Assembly: GCA_963576785.1 (NCBI GenBank)
Contig: OY756139.1
Coordinates: 3,906,001 to 3,970,000, forward strand
DNA from: Chlorophyllum brunneum
Taxonomy: Eukaryota; Basidiomycota; Agaricomycetes; Agaricales; Agaricaceae
DNA: 64,000 nt
Direction: 5' to 3'
A model generated the notes under the pieces. That model had not been told where the DNA came from and made no database searches. It saw only the letters and a list, made by a program, of their open reading frames with translations. Below are positions 31,303-41,311 of the stretch, piece by piece. Positions within the stretch are counted from its first letter, which is position 1. Each line of letters opens with the position of its first letter. The position numbers and the translations under genes were made by a program.

Positions 31303-32052
31303 CTTTGACCAGTTAGGGTTCACCATTGCTAATGCATCATCAAGTACCTCTGCCAATAATACTATATATGAGAAATTACTCCAAAAAGAATATAGAATAC
31401 ATGTACCAGAGAGGTAGTCGCTTTGCTTCCAAGATTTTTCCCAAACTCCACAGTCAGGACTTGTAGAATTTGCATCTCTAGTGGTTGCAGCCTTTACCTG
31501 ACATTTTGTAACTTCTACAATAATCTTATTGTCATTGGGTGTTACCGCAGCTTTTTCAGCCATTAAACCTACTGTCATATGGTGAGGAGCTGAGGAGCTG
31601 GTCAGTGGAACAAAGATAAGGGGCTGGCAAGTTAAGTATGCTGTCATTGCTTGTCAAGTATTCTCTCCTCCAGTCCAGAGAGGAAAGGTGGTACCAGGGT
31701 TGACTCCAGAAGCTGATTCACTAGTCAAAGTAGCAGCCAGCAAGTTGGACATGATACTACTGCGGTGTTGCTTGCATTTTCCACAGTAAGTAGCTTTGAG
31801 GAGCTTGTAACTGATTCCACAGCCAGTGCACTGTGGTATATTCTGTTGTATATAATCATTACTTAGAATAACTGCTAGGCAATAAAGAACAAACATAAAT
31901 TGTACCTTCTGGGCTTCATGTTCTTGGCTGTTCTCAGGCATACCATTTAGCTTCTGGCATTTAGCACAGAGTCTCTCCAATGATTTGTATGGGAAAAGTC
32001 TACCACATCCATTACCAGACAATGATTCAGAGGTTCTGGCACATAATTCCAT
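31303..32052 (-). pseudogene. Zinc-ribbon protein gene remnant (two CxxC pairs)
   Basis: Three exons can be joined: 32052-31906, 31842-31407 and 31349-31303, with GT-AG introns of 63 and 57 nt. The product begins MELCARTSES and contains FPYKSLERLCAKCQKLNGM, then CTGCGISYK and YCGKCKQH, giving a pair of Cys-x2-Cys ribbons. A Ser/Ala/Thr-rich region and EVLDDALAMVNPNW follow. One TGA after GGENT interrupts it where Arg (CGA) would keep the frame. I do not recognise the family with certainty. Similar Cys-rich N-termini precede alpha-kinase domains in some basidiomycete proteins, but no kinase domain is present here. The 3' end is lost at the FunK1 junction. Confidence 0.55.
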
Positions 32053-32448
32053 GAGATTAGCAGAAAGACAGTGACAGTAACACTGAGAATGACAATAGAA
32101 AAGAGGAATAACATGGGGGAAAGGGGAAAGGGAACACATTTATTGGTATTGCAATGAGTCCTGGTCAATTCTGTGTTGAGTACCTTTTATATACTTTACC
32201 ATACTCCCATTTCATCTCCAATCAATGCACAACTCCAAAGCAAATGATATCTTGTATGTAATTTCCTCTCATATTTCGGCTCTAGAACATGTTCCAATCT
32301 ATCTTCAGCATACATAGTCACTGTAGCATGCATTTTTTGGCCAGATATGAGCTTTTACACCATAGCTTCACAATAGGATCCAACATCAACTCATCATGGA
32401 GTTATTCTTTCATAAGAGAAGGTAGTACATGTGGAATGAGAGTTTAAG
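32053..32448. other. Upstream region of zinc-ribbon gene
   Basis: About 400 bp, with no coding signal that I can support. It may include the promoter of the minus-strand zinc-ribbon gene. It runs into a minisatellite. Confidence 0.45.
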
Positions 32449-32612
32449 AGCAGACCAAATATTACAGGAAAAGTACTACAGAGAGTAGACCAAATATTGC
32501 GGAAGAAGTGCCACAGAGGTAGAACAAAGAACATATCATAAGAGAAGTGCCATAGAGGGTAGACCAAATATTGCAGGAGAAGTGCCATAGAGAGTAGACC
32601 AAGACACATCTT
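32449..32612. repeat. Minisatellite, ~35-40 bp unit, ~4 copies
   Basis: Imperfect direct repeats built on GTAGACCAAATATTGC followed by AGAAGTGCCATAGAG. Four units and a partial fifth run up to the LTR at 32630. One unit carries an inserted AAAGAACATATC variant. Confidence 0.75.
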
Positions 32613-32629
32613 CCCTGACTGGGTATACA

Positions 32630-32935
32630 TGTTATGAACTATAGATAAAACAGTACATTCCTATCATGTGCCTGTCACACTCATCATTCCTATGTATCCG
32701 TTTCACCCCCTTGTTTCATCCCTCAAAGCTGTACTCTTCCTGACTCATTCTATTTGTCTGTATGACTCCTTTACTCTGTTCCTTTATTATTAGCACTTAC
32801 CACTAGTATATAAAGTATAGTAATACTTGATGTATTCCTTACACTTTACCAATTGTATCATCCCTTTCTCTTCTCTCTACCTACTTGTCTTTATCCAAAG
32901 ACTTGCAACCTGAGTTCTAGACTAAGGTCATAACA
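32630..32935 (+). repeat. Ty3-A copy 2, 5' LTR
   Basis: 306 bp, TGTTATGAAC...GGTCATAACA, with TATATAAAG followed by ACACTTTACCAA (32841-32852). The PBS TTGGTAAAGTGT (32937-32948) is its exact 12-nt complement, as in the other Ty3-A copies. Confidence 0.93.
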
Positions 32936-33028
32936 TTTGGTAAAGTGTCATCCAACTCACCTTGCAAGAGAGGTGCCACTATTCGTAGCTAGGCTTGGAA
33001 TAATAGCCTCTGACCAGGACAACAGTAT

Positions 33029-34213
33029 ATGAGCAGCAGTAGCTCATCAAGAACACCAAGAAGACCAAGAGCTCCAAGACCAACAGACATCCAGGGATTA
33101 CCCATAACCACTGGATCCAAATGACAAACAGAACCAGATATGCCTGAAGGCCTTAAATGGCAGAAATCCGATCACAGCATAGACAAAGACACAGCTCTTT
33201 TCGAGACCCTATTCGATACAGAAATCACTGAAGCCACATCCAACATAGAAGTTGCCAAAACCCCATTTGATACAGAAATTGCTGAAGCCACATCCAACAT
33301 AGAAGTCACTGAAACCCATGAGAACAAACACAGTGAACCTGAGACAGAATCAGAAATGACTGATGAAATCAATTTCCCAAAAAACCTAGCACCAGAACCA
33401 GGATACTTCAATGGAGATAGAACCAAGTTTGATGATTGGTGGAGAGTAATGTCCTTATGGACACTCTTCAACAAGATCGACGATAATGAACAAAAGATAA
33501 TTGGAGTACTAGCATGAATGAAAGAAGGGCTAGCAGGACCCTATGCCAATGCCAAGTTACAAACAATTCAAGACAAGAGAACACCAGCCTTCAATGATTT
33601 CGCAAAGGAGATGGTAGCCACCTTCTCCTTGGGGAACAGGAAAGTGATAGCAGAAGGGGAAATTGAGTTGTTCAAACAAGGAAAAAGGAACACTACAGAC
33701 TTCTTAATAGATTTCGAAGCATTAAAGACCCAAGCAGGAACAGACGACACACATGCCATATTCCTCCTCAAACAACACACCAGAGCAGATATTATTCAAA
33801 CCATTGTGGGCTATCCAGCAGCCTCAATCCCAGACACATACAGCAAATGGAGAAACACAATCCTTGCAGTAGGACAAGGATACGAAACAACAGACATCAC
33901 CCAAGGAGATGTCAGAACAAACACAGGAGTCACATATGGAGGTGGAGGACAACCAATGGAGGTTGGTAGGCAAAGGGCAGATACTGATCAGAATGGCAAA
34001 CCAAGGTGTTTCAACTGCAACCTATATGGACATATTGCCAAACATTGCTGCAAGAAAATGAAGGTCACATACACCAAGATAACGTGCTATAATTGTGGCA
34101 AACAAGGCCACATCTCGAAGAATTGTAGAGCACCAAAGAAAGCACACATCAGAGAAGTCACCAAGGAGATAGAAGAAGAGGCAAAAGAGGATTTTGCTGA
34201 AGGCTCTGAGTAG
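33029..34213 (+). pseudogene. Ty3-A copy 2 gag
   Basis: From MSSSSSSRTP (33029) to EGSE-TAG. Two TGA codons replace arginines (after GSK, and in LARMK at about 33515). Capsid and both CCHC knuckles (CFNCNLYGHIAKHC, CYNCGKQGHISKNC) are readable. The codon that is TGA between capsid and knuckles in copies 1 and 3 is AGG here, showing Arg as the ancestral residue. The acidic N-terminal repeats differ in number. Confidence 0.9.
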
Positions 34214-34230
34214 GTGCAAACTTGCAAGCC

Positions 34231-37200
34231 TACAGTATCCCTTCTTTGACTTGTACCACCACCATCGATTTACAAAAGTTGATTTTATGGTGCTAAGTCT
34301 ACAGTACAGAGGATATTCACTATGCCTGTGTTACATTCCAATCTCTCCCCGAGAGAGCCTATGCCCGATGGCGATGGGGACATCTTTGAGAACACTACAC
34401 ATGTTCCGGTTCCCTCCATCTTCGCAGCCCCTCCAGCTCTGCCCCCTCCTGGTATCCTATTCCCTAGGATACTGTCTATGTCTAGGCCTGTAATCCCTAC
34501 CAATCAAGCCTACAGCAACACCATTCCCCCATCAGTCCTCAGCAGAAGGCCGACTACCCCCCTGCAGTCCCCGGTTTTCTATAGTGGCATGGAGAAGACT
34601 GTCCACAGATCTTCCAAACAAGTAAGGCCAGAAGGCAATCATTACTACTCAGGTAAGAACAATGACAAAGATTGGGCTGACCAAGTTGAAGAAGAATTGG
34701 AATCCAAGGTCAAAATTGAGGATGAAGACACTGTGGAACAAGAAGGAGGTCTGGAGGAATTCTACGACGATACTGTTAGGGAAGTCAGAAAGATTTCCAA
34801 GTGGGTAAAAGCCTGCAGCATGTACAACATAAGCAGTGATGAGGGGCTTGCGTTTGGGCAGGTCTTTACTGAATTGACAGGGACCTTGATGAAGGCGGGA
34901 TGGCTCAAGGTTGTAGTTGATGAACAGAAGAACGACCTCCACAGTTGGATGGGGGTCAATTTTGGTAAGATTACTGTCCATGCTGAGGAAACACCTCAGC
35001 CAGACGTCTCCCCCCTATGACATGTGGCCCCCAAAGCCCCCATGCATAAACCTGATAACGTCCGCATGGAGGTTGTTGAGCACATTGTCACTCTGGGTAT
35101 CACCGATGACAATGAAGTCATTCATTCGGGTATCTCTGATGATGATGTGCAAATGATTACCAAGGCGGAGTTCAAGGCCGTCACTCACAATAAGAAGTGT
35201 AGGGGCCGGAAACTCAAATCAGCAGCCATGAAACCTGCTATCAATGGATGCCAGGCTTTTCCTAACCCACATCATCCGGGGAGCTTGGACAAAGAAAAAG
35301 AAAACATTGGTGCTCGCATTCGATGTTGCCCAATTCTTCCCCTCTCTCAACCATGACCTTCTTACCGACATCCTCACTCGGCAAGGATTTCCTCCTCAAA
35401 TCACAGGGTTCTTCAACAATTATCTCAAAGAATGCCACACTACCTACCTATGGAACAATGAAAGCTCCCCTGAATTTGATGCGGCAGTTGGAGTAGGTCA
35501 AGGCTCAGCCCTTAGCCCTATTCTATCTGCCCTTTATCTTGCCCCCCTCCTTTGAATATTCAACATATGTATGGAGGAACACTGCGACAAATGGGACTTC
35601 GACATCCTATCATTTGTGGATGATGGTACCCTTGTAGCTCAATCCCTGTCCCTTGAAAGAAACATTGAAATACTCCAACACATGTACTGTGAAATGGAGT
35701 GGCTCATGAGTGAATTTGGCCTAGTGATCAAACACAGCAAGTCCAAAGTCTTTCACTTCATGCATGCAAGACAGGACTCCAATCCCTCCATCAATTTGGG
35801 ATCCCCCCTGTTCACTGGCTGTACTCCCCTCAAACTGAAAACCCACTGGCGTTACCTTGGTTTCTACTTTGACAGGATGCTAACCTTCAAGGAGTATGTC
35901 CGTTCCTATTCCGCCAAGGCAATATCCTTGATCAAGGCAATGAAAATGCTAGGAAACTCCATATGTGGTCTGTCCCCTAGCAACAAAAGACTACTGTACC
36001 GTTCATGTGTCATACCAGTAGCGACATACAGATACCGATTATGGTTTCACAATAAGTCACAAACAAAAGGGACTTGTGAAATCCTCAACAAAATGCAATG
36101 ACAGGCAGCACTCTGGATAATGGGGGCCTTCTGAACATCTCCCACTGGTGGCATTGAGTCCCTCGCAGGACTCATGCCCATCAAACTCCATCTCCGAAAG
36201 TTGGCCGAACAACAAACATCGAGGCTTCACATGTTGGATGATGAACACACACTGGCAAGATTGACGAAAGAGTATCATTCTTCCCCATACCGACTTCACA
36301 TCAAGAATTTCACAGAGATTCAGAAGAAGAAGACACTTGGAGCTGTGATGGACGTTTCATGCCCTGCCCCCAAGACTCGTTATATAGAACATTTTAACTC
36401 TGTTTCAAAAACTATCTGGCTTGGACATAGGTTACTTGACTGCTTCCATACTAATATATCTTTTATAGGATTCAACTGGGACAACCCCCACCTCTCAAAG
36501 ACACTTTGGGACGATGTAATGACGAATGCGACGACAGACTTCAAGTCCATCATTATTGGCACAGATGGCTCAGTCCACCCCAACCCCAACCCACTCGCTG
36601 GCCAGTTCATGGCAGCAGCCACTATTTGACACCTGGATGGAGGGAGCTCTATCATGAAGAGACTCGGAGGAACAACGTCAACTGACACAGAACTGGTGGT
36701 GCAATACTTAGGAATTACCAAAGTACTTGCCACTAATGACTATGACCAGGTTGAACACATTCACGTGTTCACCGACTCCCTTGCAGCCTCTCGGCTCCTG
36801 CTTGACTGTTTGCTGCACTCCTGTCAGCAGCAGTCCATCCTCACCTCCAAGGTGCTCTTGACTTGGTTCAACAAGTCTGACCAACACCACCTCTCGTTTT
36901 ATCACACTCTGTTGAAGTGCAAGTATGGAATACAAAAAGCCATACACAACTGGATTCAGACAGTCACCTGGCCCAACCAGGGTAGAAACCACCGAGTACC
37001 CAACTCAATTGCCTACCTATGCAAGAAGTCCGCTGAACGTGCCATTCACACATGGTAGGCCATGTTCGGGCCCAGAAAATACAGTGGTAGCTCTTTCCTC
37101 CACCTCTTGGTGCGAGCGAATGGAGCCTCTGCTTTACCGTTGCACATCAAATCTGGCCCCTGGATATGAGAATGTGGGTACCAACCACAGCTCTTTGCAA

Positions 37201-37790
37201 GAGTATGTCGCACCATTTTATGTCACGCCCCAATTGGTGAATACCAACTTTGGTTCTTCCCTAACAAGGATCTATCTTGCCACCACTGCACCAATCAAAT
37301 GGTCTAGACTAGGTCACATATCCTTCATTGATGTAACAACTTCAATCATCACTATGGCATCGACACCATCAAGATATTTGTTAATTTCTTGCATCGCAAC
37401 CCTACCATGTTCAGCTTCCCCCCAGAACCTGATCACTCTCATATCCGCGCTGGTTCAATACCCCCGTTACATCATCGTCAAGTCCATCAGAGGTTTGGGT
37501 CCATGCCCATGTGAGTCCTTTCTTCTTTTAAAAAAATAAAAAATAAAAAATCTTTTTCTTGCACTCTCCCAGTTATGGACTTCTATTCCATTTCTCTATT
37601 TCTCCCTTCCTTGCTCGTCTACTATTTTATGTAGGTTTCTTTCATTATCCATCCCTCCCATGGTGTCTGGGCAAAAAGCCCCTCCACATGCTAGTACCAT
37701 TTGTTGTTCCCCCTTGTGTTTGCGAGTTGATAGTTTCTTTCTATCAATCTCTCTCGTTCACTCTCTCTCCTGATGATCAACTTAGGTACC
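34231..37790 (+). mobile_element. Non-LTR (LINE) retrotransposon copy 1, internally deleted
   Basis: Inserted between GCAAGCC and AATAA of the Ty3-A gag-pol junction. It starts with TCCCTTCTTTGACTTG, the 5' end shared by copies at 44610 and 55627. ORF1 (34322 to about 35243) is abruptly joined to RT sequence. The rest of ORF1, the whole endonuclease and the start of RT are missing. RT shows LAFDVAQFFPSLNH, GQGSALSPILSALYLAPLL and LSFVDDGTL. RNase H shows IIIGTDGSVHPNPNPLAG and HVFTDSLAAS. A C-terminal CCHC-like segment (CHHCTNQM...HILHRC) lies near 37280-37330. The 3' end has an A-rich tract near 37535 and ends before 37791. It belongs to RNase H-bearing fungal LINEs. Confidence 0.85.
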
Positions 37791-40255
37791 AATAACCCTA
37801 ACCCTGTTTTACTTCACAATAGACGATACATGATCCCACAAAAATGGAACTCAATGTGTGAACTTCTCCTCAACTCAACAATTAGAACAAAGAAAGGACC
37901 CAAACAAATCACCACACTGGTAGACTCGGGATGTACCCACACATACATAGCACAAAGAATAGTAGAAGAAGAACAAATCACAACCAAACCCCTAAAAACC
38001 CCCAATACAAGTAATCAATGCTGACAGAACCAAAGACAAGAAGAGAGAAATAACAGACATAGCACAACTGGTATTAAGCAATGGTAAACACACAGAAGAA
38101 ATCAAAGCAATGGTAATACAACTGGAGAGCACAGACCTATACCTCAGACATGACTGGCTAGTCAAACACAACCTGGAAATTGACTGGATGAACAATATAA
38201 TACACTTCAATAGATGTCCAAAGGATTGCACCACACACCACAACAACATATGGTTCAACAAAAGGATATGCATGGTAAAGGAACACATGGAGGAAAGGAA
38301 AACCAATCAAACAAACCTGGAAGACCTACCAACATACCTACAGCAATATATGCATCAGGATATGGAGTAGGAGTGGTACTATCGCAAAAACAGGAAGAAC
38401 ACTGGCACCTGATTGCATTCCACTCAAGAACGATGACACCTGCAGAATGAAACTATCAAATCTACAACAAAGAATTACTCACTATTCAAGAAGCAATCAA
38501 GACCTGGAGACAATACTTACTCAATGCAGACAAACCATTCAAAATATGGACCAATCACAAGAACCTGGAATATTTCTGAAAACCACAGCAACTCACAGGA
38601 TGACAAGCAAGGTAGCAGATGGAGCTACAGGAATACCACTATATGCTGAAACACATACCTGGAAAAACCAACATAAAAGCCAACGTCTTATTGAGATTAA
38701 CAAAAACTGACACCACCCGAGACAACACTGACATCACCTTACTACCCAACCACTTATTTGATAACAATACAATTACCACAATCAGACAAATCTGGGAGAT
38801 CTCAGGAGAAGAGGATCTGAAACACTGACTATGAAGGGAGACAAAAAGGGAAACACAGTGGTTAAAGGAAAAAGAGAAATGACCAGAGGAGACATGGGAA
38901 ATAGATGGAGTACTGATATTCAAAAGAAGAATATATGTCACACCCAACAACCAAATATGACAAGAAATACTTTGACAAAACCATGACAAAACAGACGTAG
39001 GACACCCAGGACAACATCAAATGATTGAACTCCTTAAATGGAGTTATTGGTGGTCTCAGATACATAGTGATGTCAAATAATACATCAAAGGGTGTGAAAC
39101 ATGCCAACAAAACAAAATACTCTGAACAAGACTGACAACACATCTCCCTCCACTACCGACACCAGCAGAACCTTGGGAGGAAATATCAATCAACATGATA
39201 GGACTACTACCAGAATCAGAAGGATATGATGCAATACTTGTCATAGTCGATTGTTTCAGCAAAATGATCAGATTGCGTGCAGTCAACACCACCTTAACAT
39301 CTGAGGAGCTAGGAGATATCTATCAAGACAACATATGGAGAACACATAGAATACTCTGCAGAATTATTAGTGACAGAGGTCCACAATTTGCATCAAAATT
39401 CATGGCAGAACTATGTAGAGCAACAGGAACCCAGCGAAACTTATCCACAGCATACCACCCACAAACCAACGGTCAAACAGAATGCATCAACCAGGAGGTT
39501 GAGACATACCTCAGAAGTGTAATAAGCCATGTGCAGAATAACTGGAAAAAATGGTTAGCCACAGTGGAATTCCAATACAACAACAAAATCCACACAGCCA
39601 CTGGATATTCGCTATTTGAAATAGTTTATGGACAACACCCTTGGAAAGGAGACATAACAAGCAGCACCAAGGCTCCTGCAATCACAGAATGAATACAGGA
39701 GTTACAAAACATGCAACAGAAGGCAATAAAGATGTTACAACATAGTCAGATTCAAATGAAGAAATGCAACAGCACCAAACCAGAACACAAATATACCCCA
39801 GGAGAGCAAGTTTGGCTCGAAGCAAGTAACATTAGAACAACAAGACCAACTAAGAAACTGGATCACAAATGATACAGACCATTCAGGATAAAAACAAAAA
39901 TAGGCAAAACAAGTTACCAACTGGAATTACCTGAAACATGGGCAATACATGACATATTCAACAGCAGACTCCTCTCCCCCTATCAAAAACCCGAGTTTGA
40001 CAGCCAGCACACCCCACCACCACTGATGCCCAAGATCATCAACAATGAAGAACAATATGAAGTAGAAGAGATCCAAGGACACTGCACAAAGGGATGACAA
40101 AATCAATTCCTAGTACACTGGAAAGGTTATACCTCCGAAGAAAACACATGGGAGGATGAGTCAGAATTGGAAAATGCTAAGGAGGCAGTTCAAGAATTTT
40201 TAGACAAGATTTCGAGGACAAAACCTATAAAAAGGGGGGGTAAAAAGCAACAATT
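37791..40255 (+). pseudogene. Ty3-A copy 2 pol (RT deleted)
   Basis: It contains protease VDSGCTHTYIAQ, then a direct join from EDLPTYLQQY to ASGYGVGVVLSQ (38345-38360), which removes the RT catalytic region. RNase H, integrase (HHCC region decayed, NMIGLLPESEGYD, SDRGPQFASKF, INQEVETYL) and chromodomain (FLVHWKGYTSEENTWED) follow. At least ten premature stops are TGA where copy 3 has Arg, e.g. in PAERNY, FRKPQ, LTGRQ, LKHRLR and KLDHRRY. It ends ATGA, overlapping an ATG as in copy 3. Confidence 0.9.
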
Positions 40256-40296
40256 ATGAACAACAAACCTCGTATTGCAAGAGATCACTACACCCA

Positions 40297-41025
40297 ATGC
40301 ACCTCATGCTGTATTCACTGCACCCTAGATCTTGCCAACTACCTCCACAACACACCATACATGCCAAATGCAGACCCACCCCCTTCCCAGCCAATGATAC
40401 AGAATTCAATCAAGAACTCAACAACCTCCTCGATGCCCAGTCCACCAAAGACCAGATTGAACACTATACCTCCACTACCAAAGGACTCACATACATTGCC
40501 CATGCCATCAACAATCTCCAAATCCAAGCCAAAGCCCTGAGCCGTATACTACTTGTCACCACCATCAGAGCCCTCCCAGTAGCCATGTCAACTGGAAAAC
40601 ACAAACTCATGAAGGAGTTATTGGATAAAGCAGCCACCAACCTTAACATATTGGTACATTCCAATGCAAAGAAATGTATCCAAAGTGCCTTAATCATGAC
40701 AGGCAAAAGACTCAACCACCTCACCAACTCTAGTGACAATCCCACCTATAGACTTGCTCGAAGGCTAATGGATCTCAATTCATACACCCCCACTTCCTTA
40801 CCTGACAAACCGCCCTACCACAAAGAAGAGGAACAGGAATGGTTAGATGAAGGAATGGAAGGAATTGACAAATCAGTCCCAGACCATCTAATGGAACCAG
40901 ATATGCGAGATGAGGTAGACCATCTTCTTATACAACTACCTGACATGGACCCACCACCCAAACCAACAATATTTCATGGGGTCATGAACATAAAAAAGGG
41001 AGGTATTGTTATGAACTATAGATAA
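40297..41025 (+). CDS. Ty3-A copy 2 third reading frame
   Basis: About 240 codons open in one frame, in contrast to the pol and gag of the same element, which are full of stops. Content: FNQELNNLLDAQSTKDQIEH, TYIAHAINNLQ, KLMKELLDKAATNL, MRDEVDHLLIQLPDMDPPP. It ends at 41025, inside the 3' LTR. It aligns in position and general helical character, but only weakly in sequence, with the frame after pol in copies 1 and 3, so it is a different subfamily. The start shown may not be used. Function unknown. Confidence 0.6.
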   Translation: MHLMLYSLHPRSCQLPPQHTIHAKCRPTPFPANDTEFNQELNNLLDAQSTKDQIEHYTSTTKGLTYIAHAINNLQIQAKALSRILLVTTIRALPVAMSTGKHKLMKELLDKAATNLNILVHSNAKKCIQSALIMTGKRLNHLTNSSDNPTYRLARRLMDLNSYTPTSLPDKPPYHKEEEQEWLDEGMEGIDKSVPDHLMEPDMRDEVDHLLIQLPDMDPPPKPTIFHGVMNIKKGGIVMNYR

Positions 41026-41311
41026 ACAGTACATTCCTATCATGTGCCTGTCACACTCATCATTCCTATGTATCCGTTTCACCCCCTTGTTTCATCCCTC
41101 AAAGCTGTACTCTTCCTGACTCATTCTATTCATCTGTATGACTCCTTTACTCTGTTCCTTTATTATTAGCACTTACCACTAGTATATAAAGTGTAGTAAT
41201 ACTTGATGTATTCCTTACACTTTACCAATCGTATCATCCCTTTCTCTTCTCTCTACTTTCTTGTCTTTATCCAAAGACTTGCAACCTGAGTCCTAGACTA
41301 AGGTCATAACA
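41007..41311 (+). repeat. Ty3-A copy 2, 3' LTR
   Basis: 305 bp, preceded by AAAAAAGGGAGG. It shares the CpG-lost termini of the 5' LTR. At the CTATTCG site the two LTRs show TG and CA, the two possible outcomes of deamination. Confidence 0.93.

Larger units (their letters stand above)
32630..41311 (+). mobile_element. Ty3-A copy 2, RT-deleted, with LINE insertion
   Basis: LTRs 32630-32935 and 41007-41311, gag 33029-34213, remnant pol 37791-40255, third frame 40297-41025. A LINE (34231-37790) interrupts the gag-pol junction. Pol lacks the RT domain by internal deletion. The LTRs are about 97-98% identical, with some differences at CpG sites. No target-site duplication is seen (ATACA versus AAAGC). 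Confidence 0.92.

Noticed and set aside
32449..32612. CRISPR-like array of ~35-40 bp repeats
   Set aside because: Units are contiguous and imperfect with no unique spacers, and the sequence is clearly eukaryotic; it is a minisatellite.
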